From the NCBI GenBank assembly GCA_963693365.1, contig CAVNZM010000005.1, positions 1,364,001-1,428,000 of the forward strand: DNA of 64,000 nucleotides, written 5' to 3'. Below are positions 17,919-36,172 of this stretch, one piece after another. Position numbers and translations under genes: made by a program. This stretch comes from Amoebidium appalachense. Its lineage: Eukaryota > Ichthyosporea. Positions within the stretch are counted from its first letter, which is position 1. Each line of letters starts with the position of its first letter. Below the pieces are notes generated by a model that did not search any database, was not told where the DNA came from, and was given only the letters and a program-made list of their open reading frames with translations.

Positions 17919-18366
17919 TGATTGGCCTAGAGCGCACTCACCGAAATAACCAGGCTATGGACATTTCTATTGGGTTAGAGGAATCGAATAACCGGGTTAA
18001 TGGGTGAGTGCGCTGCTAGCCAATCAAAGCGATCACTAGGAAAATGAGCCTGAAATGTGAATGTAATGATGTATGAATCAAATAACCGAGTTAAAGTTTG
18101 CATAATGTATCAATAAAGTGAATGCTAAATCTTTATGGGTCATATCGTAACCGGATCATGTCGGCTCGTGTCCTCGCTCGACCTCGTTATTTCGGCTCGC
18201 CTTGACGATTATTTTGGCTCGCCTATCGGCTCGCCAAAATAACCGACGGCTCGCCGAAATAACTTCGGTCTCGCTCGGCCACTCGCCCCATGACTCCTGA
18301 TCTCGCTCGGCCACTCGCCCCATGACTCCTGATTACGGCACAGGCACAACTTCACACGGAACGTAA
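17919..18366 (+). promoter_or_regulatory. Upstream region of the ECHDC3-like gene with palindrome and direct repeats
   Basis: A 23-bp imperfect inverted repeat (17920-17942 with 18003-18025; core GCGCACTCACC) encloses two AATAACC motifs. More AATAACC-type motifs lie near 18077, 18236 and 18257, two of them in inverted orientation near 18187 and 18210. GGCTCGCC recurs several times between 18193 and 18255. Two perfect or near-perfect 32-bp direct repeats occupy 18269-18300 and 18301-18332. The start codon follows at 18367. A promoter role is inferred from position and motif density. Confidence 0.5.
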
Positions 18367-18733
18367 ATGTTTTCACGTGCTGGTGCTGCCCTGGCTCGGC
18401 CGGGTCAGACCCTCCTTTCCCGCGCGTATGCCCGCCCCCTTCTTGCACGTGCATACGCGCACGGTGAGGCTGCGTCTGCCCCCGCACACTCAGACCTGCT
18501 GGTGTTGAGGGAAACGCTAGCAGATGGAGTGGTACAGCTGACACTGAACAAGCCCAAAAGCAGAAACGCCCTGTCTCTGGACATGATGGAGGCACTGCAG
18601 GTCAGTTCATACAGCCATCACCCCCCCCCCCCCCCCCTCTCGCCCCGCCGATCTCTCTCTCCTCACATCACACACACGCACACACACACACACACACTCT
18701 CTCTCTCTCCTCAATCACACACACACACACACA

Positions 18734-18802
<69 letters not shown>

Positions 18803-19072
18803 TCTCTCTCTCTCTCTCTCTCTCTCAGTCTCTCTCTCTCTCTCTCTCCCCCCCCCCCCCCCCCCCCCTCTCTCTTGCTCTCTCCCTCTGTCACACACAC
18901 ACACACTCTCTCTCCCCCTTTCCCTTCCTCCCTCCGTCCCTCCCTCCCTCTTTCCCTCCCTCTCCCTCCTTCCCAGCCGCAAACCTACCCACCCTCTCTC
19001 TCTCTCCCCCCCCCCTCCCTCTCTTTCTCTCTCTCTCTCCCGTTCTGGCTCTCCCTCACACACACACACACA

Positions 19073-19135
<63 letters not shown>

Positions 19136-19689
19136 CCCCCCCCCCCCCCTCTCTCGCTCTCTCTATCCCCCCCTTCCCCCCCCCCCTCCCCCCCCTTCTG
19201 GCTCTCAATATCCGTCTCTCTCTCTCTCTCCCTCCCTCTCTCTCTCTCTCTCTCTCCCTCCCCCCCCCCCCTCCCCCTCCCCCCCAGACCCCCTCCGGCA
19301 TCTCTCTACTTCTTTCTATCCCCCCCCCCCTCCCCCCCCTCCCCCCCCCCCCCCACCCCGCCGCTTGTCAGTCTCTCTTTTGCTCTCCACGCCCGCCACG
19401 TCTCCCCCTTTCTCTCTCCCGTCGCGTTTTCCCCACTCCCTGCCCCCCTCCCTCCATCTTCCTCCCTCCCTCCCCGAGGCCTTGTATGTCTCCTCTTCCC
19501 CTCTCCTCCCCCCCCACCCCCCCTCCCTTTTCCCCCCGGGGTTCGCTCTCTCTCTCTCGCTCGCTCGCTCGCTGCCTCTCCTCCCTCCCCCCCCCCCCCC
19601 CCCCTCACACACACAAACACACTCATGCACTTCTCTCCCGCCTGTTGTTACCTCCCCCCATCACTCCCCCCTCAGGATACGCTCTACGT

Positions 19690-19784
<95 letters not shown>

Positions 19785-19926
19785 TAGAGAGAACAGCCTT
19801 TGTTTTATTGCTGTGCATTCCCATGCCATTATGATAAAGAGGAGCACATCACTGTGAAGACTGGCATTGGCTGTTACGTCATGCTCCGCCTACGTGTGTT
19901 TGCAGTGTCCCACAATCATGCACTCC

Positions 19927-19958
<32 letters not shown>

Positions 19959-21618
19959 AGTGTGCGGCTCTTTTTGGTCCCTTCTTTTCTCTGTGTTTCC
20001 CACAGCCGTCGTGCCCCCTGGACTAGACTTGCTCTTCCTCCCTTGGTGCATTCTTTTAGTTCCTTTTAAGAGAGTGAGCTTGGTCTTGGCACTTTCATAT
20101 GCCCCAATTTGTTGTTGAGCTTTCATTATCAGTAGATGGAGCCGTTCACTCCATTCAGAGTTCTGAACTCGGTGCTTTTCTTTTCGTCTATAGACATTCC
20201 GAAGTTTTGAAAGGAATGTTGTGCTCCCCACTAATCCCCCCCCTCCCCCCCTCCTCTCTCCCCCCGCGCGGGTGTCACCAATGCAATCCTTATGCATTAT
20301 CTTTGCTATAATAGTTCACGCTACAATGAAAGTATCAATAGTTAGTGCGTGAACGTACCATAGTGACACTGGAATTCTCCTTTTGCCTTTTATCCACAGC
20401 ATGAACTGGACCTTCTTGCCTCTAACGACTCTGTGCGGTGTGTGATTATGGCAGCCAATGGCCCTGCATTCTGTGCCGGGCACGACTTAAAGGAAATGTT
20501 CAAGTACGGCACCAAGGAGCACTATGAGGAGGTGTTCACCAAGTGCAGCAGGCTGATGACGTCAGTGCTCAAGCTGCCCCAGCCGGTCATTGCAAAGGTC
20601 AGGGGGGTGGCCACGGCTGCAGGCATCCAGTTGGTGGCTACGTGTGACCTGGCCTATGCGGCAAATGATGCGCGGTTTGCTACACCAGGTACGTGTGTTT
20701 GTGTGGGTTGAGAAAGGAGATAAACATGGTTTTGGGGGGGAAGGGGGGGGGGGGGGAGAAGGAATGCAGGCGGCAATGTCCATGTGAAGCACAAGAGGGG
20801 GGGGGGGGGGGAGGGGGGAGGGGAATGGTGGTGTGGTAGGTGGTAGTGGTGGCGGTATGTGTGATGGTGGTGGTGGTGGTGCTGGTGGTGGTGGGGGGGG
20901 GGGGGAGAGGGGTTGGACAGAGAGATGTTATTGGTGAGGGGTTCGTTTGTGAGTATCAGATGGAATGTGCATGTGAACACACTGATAATAAGCAATTGGT
21001 GTGGAATGGGAGTGGTAGCTTATGTGTGCTATTCGGACCTAGGGCAACATCAAAACACATTATTGTCGGAATGTTGGAGCTGTGGGTGTGTGTGCGTGGG
21101 GGGAGGGGGGGGGGGGGGGGGGAGTGATGTGGGGGTGCGGATGTTGGTACAATGCGTGGGTGCATATTTGTCTTTGGGGGGGGAGGGGGAGGGGAGGAGG
21201 CGATATTCGGAACTGTCTGAAATATTCATCGATACATCTGCAAAGAGGGGGAGGGGGAGGGGGGAGGCGGGGGAAGGGGGCTGTTTAATACCACTTGCTT
21301 TTCAGCGGCTCTTACTGAATCGCTTTGTGATGTAAAACAACGGCGCCTCTTTTGTGCACCCATCCTCCATCGTGCTTTTTCTTTTTGTTAACCCTTCACC
21401 TCTTTCATGGAAGTCAAAATAAATGACGTATGGGCAGATTGGACATGCATGTCTCTACAAGGGCTCAGTCCTGTTCAATTCGATGAATCTATGCCCTTGT
21501 CTTTTCCTCACTTTTTTCACTTTGGAAACCCTCCCATGCATACATACGCGGAACGGTTTCCCTTGCTCTCTTGAGAATTTTTCATGACCAAACACTAACC
21601 CCCCCCCCCCCCCCCCAA

Positions 21619-21654
<36 letters not shown>

Positions 21655-21663
21655 GCACGCACT

Positions 21664-21717
<54 letters not shown>

Positions 21718-21767
21718 TGCACATGCACATGCACATGCACACGCACACGCACACGCACGCACACACA

Positions 21768-21798
<31 letters not shown>

Positions 21799-22211
21799 GC
21801 ACGCACACACACATGCACACACACTTTCACACAGGTGTCGACATTGGTCTTTTCTGCTCCACACCAGCCGTGGCCCTTGGGCGTGCAGTCAGTCGCAAGC
21901 ACGCCATGGAAATGCTCCTAACGGGTGACATGTATTCAGCCGATCAAATGGTCGAGTGGGGTCTTGTGAACCAGGCCGTCGATCCGGCTCACCTTGACGA
22001 GAAAGTCCTAAAGACAGCACAGCAAATCGCATCGAAATCGAAATATGTGGTGTCGACGGGCAAGGCTACATTCTACAAGCAGATGGAGAGGGGCATTGAG
22101 CAGGCATATGAAATTTGCGGTAATCGGATGGTGGATCACATGGTTGGGCAAAACTCTGCAATCGGAATCGAGGCATTCTTGAGCAAGAAGAAGCCCACAT
22201 GGGTGAGCTAA
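18367..22211 (+). CDS. ECHDC3: Mitochondrial enoyl-CoA hydratase domain protein, ECHDC3-like
   Basis: Three exons (18367-18600, 20400-20688, 21835-22211) give 299 residues, about the family length. Residues 1-40 are Arg/Ala-rich and nearly free of acidic residues, a likely mitochondrial presequence. The crotonase fold is clear: [11 protein letters not shown] near the end of exon 1, AGHDLKE (104-110) for the oxyanion hole, [11 protein letters not shown] (151-161) and [13 protein letters not shown] across the exon 2/3 join, a stretch characteristic of ECHDC3. The two glutamates that catalyse hydration in true enoyl-CoA hydratases appear replaced (the PEI-type Glu by PGV), as in the animal ECHDC3 group. 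Acyl-CoA binding is therefore likely, but hydratase activity is doubtful. Introns of 1.8 and 1.1 kb are almost all simple sequence. The last acceptor is the end of a CA repeat. Confidence 0.92.
18609..19790. repeat. Pyrimidine-rich intron 1 filler with C50 run
   Basis: About 1.2 kb of CT, CA and C tracts on the sense strand end in a 50-C run (19692-19741) and a GA tract. Long Pro/Ser/Leu frames here are repeat artefacts. Confidence 0.95.
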
Positions 22212-22984
22212 CTGTTTTATTTGGGCCCGTGAACCTGTTCGTGATATCTCATAGTTGGCTCCCGGAAACTGTAGAATTGAAATGATTCTCCGCGCGAAGT
22301 TATCTGCTACCCCTCGAACACTTTAGTTGCTCCTGTTCGTCTCTGTATGTGCTCTTTCTCCGCCCCCCTTTTCCTGAAAATGGTCAATGTTCATGGAAGA
22401 ACTATGTAAGTTAGTACTGTGCACGTGGTGCCACAGAAGCAGATGTAAATAAATTCGGTTCCGCAGCTATAAACCCAGATCTTGGAGGGCATGCAACCCC
22501 CCCCCCCCCCCCCCCCCTCCCCTCCCCCACCCCCGCTCACGGACTGTGACACGCACACGCTCTTGCCAGCGCTCACACCCATGCCTCATATATGCATATA
22601 TGAGATACACCTCGAGGCCTAGGGCTAGCTCGTTGATGGCTACAGTAAGCTTGCCCCGGTTTCTTCACATGTACACGCATACACCGCCTGCGCTGCCCCT
22701 TGCGTGCACACATCACGACACTTGATCATCACGAAGCGTGTGAAATATATATCATGTGCTTGTGCCCGTTCATGATCAGTCTGACCAGTGTGTGTGTTTG
22801 TCCATATGATGTGTGTGTAAGCACGTGTGCCTGTGCCGGTGCCGGTGCAGTGCTTGGCAAACCGTGGGCCGGGCCCGTCGAGGGCGTGAGTTTCCGTCAA
22901 AACCACACAGTGACGCGTCCCTTAGCCTACAACACTATGCATATGCATATGATTGTCACGAAGTTCTTAGTTACCCTCTTTCCC
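22212..22984. other. 3' flank of the ECHDC3-like gene
   Basis: No gene recognised. It contains a C-run near 22498-22517, a 20-bp perfect palindrome at 22585-22604 (CTCATATATGCATATATGAG) and an AATAAA at 22448. Confidence 0.5.
22448..22453 (+). terminator. Candidate poly(A) signal AATAAA
   Basis: This is the first AATAAA seen downstream of the ECHDC3-like stop codon, about 240 bp away. Assigned from motif and position only. Confidence 0.35.
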
Positions 22985-23636
22985 CCCCCCTCCCCTCTCT
23001 CTCCCCTTCTCCCCTGGGCACAAATACAAATAAACCCCGCAATAGTGTGTGTGTGACTTTGGACTGCCACTTACTTATTAAACATGTACACAATCACAAG
23101 GTAATCACGCAATATAACAAGTGGAAAAAGATACCACAGGAAATAGACCCGATGAAAGCATACACCTTGAAAAACTAAGCCTTATGTCTCGTTTTATATA
23201 TAGTGACCGCCTCAACCATATTGCCAAATATGGCACTCGCAAATGTATAACACCTAAATACATATTACCTTCCTGTAGAAATGGTCTTTCTCTAGCTGAT
23301 GGTATTATTGATCAATTACCACGCTTTTACTGTACACGTGCTATACAGTGGAGGTCTAATAAGTATAAGGTGGCATCATTTGCATGCCCAAACAACACAC
23401 ACACACACCAGTTTAACCGGTCATGTATCGCCAAATGTAGTTTGATAGACCACATAATACCGCAACACACACACGTCACATTCACAACAGACACCCAGAA
23501 AGATAGCCTACCTGTAAATTACAACATCCTTGATTTTATACTAAACACGCGTAACTACGACCTGTTTATTAGATGTATTGATTGGCTTGAGAAACACATC
23601 ACTACAAAATTATTGCGCACGCGCACACACACACAC

Positions 23637-23691
<55 letters not shown>

Positions 23692-23943
23692 CCAGCTGAT
23701 ACCGAGTGTCCCAAGGGGAGCCCCTTTTAAAAGAAAAAAAAAAAAAAAAAAACGGGGAACCCCAACGAATTGATTTCTCCTTGTAGTCTTTATCATTGTC
23801 TCGTAGAGAAAGTATATATAGTCACCACCCGACATCTATGTACGTGATCATGATATACCGCTGAGGGGATATTCCGGGCAAAACCCCCCCCCATACCTGA
23901 GACTGGTTTCTCTTTGCCTCGAGTAAACAGCGTAAACTCCCCC
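22985..23943 (+). mobile_element. 5'-truncated LINE copy (copy C)
   Basis: This segment is almost identical to the last ~200 codons of ORF2 and the whole 3' region of copy B, including the CA tract (about 23620-23690), an A-run near 23730-23752 and the segment after it. A small deletion near 23140 shifts the frame, so even the fragment is not a clean ORF. The near identity implies recent insertion from a copy-B-like source. Confidence 0.92.
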
Positions 23944-24774
23944 GTATATATATGGCGCCGACGCCGGCCGAACGTCACATGTGGCACTCGCGCGCTCAAG
24001 TTTCGGACAAGGAAAGGGGCCTTGCATGATAAAACCTCCTTTTCTAAAAAAGGCAAAAGCGCAACCGTGAAAAAACATTAGTCTAAAGTCCACCCTAACT
24101 TCCCTTCATTGCAATACACAAGAGAAAACTCTGATGTTATGCATCAGTGAGACGTCATTACGCCACAGACTAGGGCGCTGTTTTTCATCAGGGACGCGCA
24201 GAGCGCAGGGAGGGAGAGCTCTGAGGACAAGACAACATGACGACACTCACAGAAATGATAGGGAAAGCGTGATTTAGTTAGCTGCAAGGATAATAGGCGC
24301 CAAAGACTTTTTTTCGGTTGAGCGAGGGAGTTGCACGCACGAAACGGCATAGAGTTTGTGCTGCAGGCTAGGACAATACTGTAAGTCATGTTTGACAACG
24401 GTGGTGGATATACAGGAAAGGTGGAAAGAGGTGAAAAAATAAGGAAGGTTATGTTGAAAAGCGTGTCAGGAAACGGGGGAGCTTGCACGGCATGGGAGTG
24501 TATAGGATGAGTGATCAGTGATGCTGCGCTGGAGGATTCTCGAGGAGGAATAGAAGAAACCACGAAAAAGAAAAGTACGTCGAGAAGGAGCCAGGGTAGA
24601 GGATACGATGTGTGCGGCACCACGAGAAAAGAGATTGTGCGGAGGTTCGGAAGAGTTTTCATTGACAATAACACGCAACCTTTCTTCGCGAGACTTTCGA
24701 CTCTTTTGTGTCAATCTTCCGTCTCCAAAAACCAAACACCAACGAGCAACCCTTATAATCCTTATTTGCGCAAA
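23944..24774. other. Upstream region of the SET-domain gene
   Basis: No separate gene recognised. The frame of the SET exon stays open upstream to 24511 but contains no ATG before 24775, so this part may be 5' UTR or belong to an earlier, unseen exon. Confidence 0.4.
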
Positions 24775-31199
<6,425 letters not shown>

Positions 31200-31800
31200 G
31201 AGCGCCTCGTAGTCGAGCAAAATATGCCATTTGCCGGGCCCGGGAAACCCCAAGGGATTCTTGAAGTTGAAACGAGGGTGGGGAGTAGGAATTATCGACG
31301 TCTCCCCTGGTTGTACGTACCCCTTTCCTGGGGGAGGGGGAAAGACCCCGGCACCTCCTCCGCGGGGTGGGTGGGTCTTCTCCCCCCCCCCCCCCCCCCC
31401 CTCCCTCCCCCTCCATGCCCCCCTCTCCTCCTCTCCCTCCCTCCCCTCACCTTCCGTCCGCCCCCGCAAGGTAGCCGCAATGGTGGGTGGTTCCCCCCCC
31501 CCCCCTTCCCCCCCTCCCCCCCCCCCCCCCCCCCCCGGGCCCCCCCTACCCCTCCGGGGAAGGGGGGGGAGGAGCCACCCACTTGGGCCGGTGGCCGGGG
31601 GAGTGGGTCACCCCCTCCCCCTCCCCCCTCCCCCCTTTCCCCTCCCCCCCCCCCTTCCCCCCCCCCCTTCCCCCCCCCTTCCCCCCCCCCCTCCCCCCCT
31701 CCCCGGGGCGTGGGCGCGTGAATCAAATGGCCATGGCCAAATATCTCTTTTTCACCCACGTAAGTCTGTGTTCGTCAAGCCGTCAGTCAACAATTACTCT
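31200..31800 (+). repeat. GC-rich dispersed element, copy 1
   Basis: It shares ordered landmarks with 40331-41474: a TATCGAC motif followed by CCCCTGGT, alternating GTGGGTGGGTC and GACCCACC-like blocks separated by C/G runs, then ATGGC with a CTCTTTTTCACCCAC-like block and ATTACTCT. Copies differ mainly in homopolymer length. Confidence 0.6.
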
Positions 31801-32145
31801 CTATGAAGTAGTGGGGGCCAAGTTATCGTGCGCGCGTGCTCGCCCTGTAATATCCGTGTGAAGTATTCAGATGATGTAAATTATTGATCCCCCGGTCTTC
31901 CTGCTTCTTCCCCTTCATGATCACAATAGCCCGAGCCTAGATCTGCCACCAGTATGTACAAGCAAATTTCTGTGCATCATGGCCGGTTAGCGTCTGTCTG
32001 TACACTTCTGTGTTGGCGCCGGCGGCCGCGGGTTCTGGGCTACTTCTTCCATTTGAGGCTCTTGAATAGCTAACTACGAGAGCTGTCCCAAATTGCACCA
32101 CCGTCGTCGTGCACTGACCGCCTGTCCCAGAGAGCCTGGGGGAGG

Positions 32146-32188
<43 letters not shown>

Positions 32189-32274
32189 GGAAGGCCTAGG
32201 GAGGCAGTGGAGAGAGAGAGGAGAGAGAGAGAGAGAGAGAGAGGGAGGGAGAGAGAGAGAGAGAGGGGGGGGGG

Positions 32275-32311
<37 letters not shown>

Positions 32312-32414
32312 GAGAGAGACGCACTATGTATACCTACCTGCACACCGAGCAATCAGGCCTCTTAACTGTGAGTCAGCATAACGCAGAACACTGAATGCTC
32401 TGTCTTCCTAATTT
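31801..32414. other. Unique stretch with G-run and GA repeat
   Basis: No gene recognised. A long G-run (about 32150-32187) and GA repeats (32213-32318) lie just left of the foldback element. The last six bases, TAATTT (32409-32414), are one copy of its target duplication. Confidence 0.6.
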
Positions 32415-33077
32415 AGGGCCCAACCAGATCAGCTGAGTCGACGTGCTCCGACCAGAATTCTTCTGCAAAAAGCAGAATCATTCTGCCAAAAGCAGAATCA
32501 TTCTGCTAAAGCAGAATTATTCTGCAAAACTAAAAGCTGAACCACTCTGCAAACAGCAGAATCAATCTGCTAAAAGCAGAATTAATCTGCTAAAAGCAGA
32601 ACTATTCGTGATTCTGCAAACAACAGAATCAATCTGCTAAAAGCAGAATTAATCTGCTAAAAGCAGAACTATTCGTGATTCTGCAAACAACAGAATCAAT
32701 CTGCTAAAAGCAGAATTAATCTGCTAAAAGCAGAATTATTCGTGATTCTGCAAACAGCAGAATCAATCTGCTAAAAGCAGAATTAATCTGCTAAAAGCAG
32801 AACTATTCTGCTAAAAGCAGAATTATTCTGCAGCTGTCGAAAGCAGATTGATTCTGCTATTTGCGGAATAATTCTGCCAAAAGCAGAGTGATTCTGCTAA
32901 AAGCAGAGTGATTCTGCGTTTGCAGAATAATTCTGCTAAATAAAAGCAGAGTGATTCTGCTTTTGCAGAACAATTCTTCTTTTTGCAGAACAATTCCGCT
33001 TTTTGCAGATCTTAGTTCCGCTCTTGCAGAATAATCCTGCTTTATGCAAGTTGACTCTGCCGATGTGGCTGGGTCCT
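32415..33077. mobile_element. 663-bp foldback/MITE-like DNA element with 6-bp TSD
   Basis: The ends are inverted repeats: AGGGCCCAACCAGATC at 32415 and AGGACCCAGCCACATC read inward from 33077. Similarity runs over about 32 bp with 25 matches. TAATTT flanks both sides (32409-32414 and 33078-33083), a convincing target-site duplication. The interior has no ORF. It is packed with hairpin units such as TCTGCTAAAAGCAGA, and a 67-bp higher-order unit repeats from 32557, 32624, 32691 and 32758. It must be non-autonomous; the mobilising transposase is unknown. Confidence 0.88.
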
Positions 33078-33083
33078 TAATTT

Positions 33084-33191
33084 AATGTGCCCCCCGTACG
33101 CTCCTGCAAATGAACACGAAGGATTGAGTAAGGCCTCCAGTTCTAACAAGTAGCCCTTTGAAAATCATCAGATCCGACGCTACTACCCCCC

Positions 33192-33226
<35 letters not shown>

Positions 33227-33498
33227 CCCCCCCTCAGCCCCCCCCCCCCCCCCCCCCCCCCCCCCCGCCCCCCTCCTTCAGCCCCCCCCCCCCTCCCCCC
33301 CCGGCGCTAGCTTTTAGGTTAAAGTCATTCATAGATATTCTTAACCCCCCCTCCCCTCTCCTCCCCCCTCCCCCTTTCAGGTCAAATCCACAGTGGTCCG
33401 CCAAGCTACTGAGCCCCCCCCCCCCCCCCCCCCGGCCCTCCTCCCCCATCCCCACTCCCACCCCGGGGGTTCCTCTTATGACACCATACATGATTCTG
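33084..33498. other. C-run-rich spacer between two foldback elements
   Basis: C-runs interrupted by single T residues fill about 33186-33300 and 33413-33434. Nothing coding. Confidence 0.7.
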
Positions 33499-33835
33499 AG
33501 GGCCCAACCACATTGCTCAAAATAAATTTGCTTTTGCAGGATAATTCTAGTTTTTGCTCCGAGCAGACATATTCTTCAAAAACTAGAATTATCCTGCAAA
33601 AGCAAAATTATTTTGAGCAGAGTGATTGAGTAAAAGCAGAGATAATTCTGCCAGAAGCAGAATTATTTTAGAAGTCGAACCATTCCGGCTTTGAGCAGTT
33701 TAGTTCCGCTGCCGTGAGAAGAATGATTCTGCCCAAAGCAGAAGATGCTGCATTTTGCTTGTCGCAGAATAACGTTACTCAGCAAAAGCAGAACAATCAT
33801 TCTGCAGCTGCTCGTCGAGACACCTTTGGGTCAGG
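33499..33835 (+). mobile_element. Second foldback element, only one end visible
   Basis: It starts AGGGCCCAACCACATTGC, the same terminal sequence as the element at 32415, and carries the same AGCAGA/TCTGC hairpin motifs for about 330 bp. No matching inverted end or duplication was found before the CT tract at 33850, so it looks truncated. Confidence 0.65.

Positions 33836-36172
<2,337 letters not shown>

Noticed and set aside
18601-19857. Extension of the ECHDC3-like frame into 400 Pro/Ser/Leu residues
   Set aside because: A consensus-like donor follows codon 78 and the crotonase fold resumes in frame at 20400, so this is intron 1.
24144-24674. Minus-strand 176-residue hydrophobic frame
   Set aside because: No family similarity, no splice or start context, and it overlaps the likely 5' region of the SET-domain gene.
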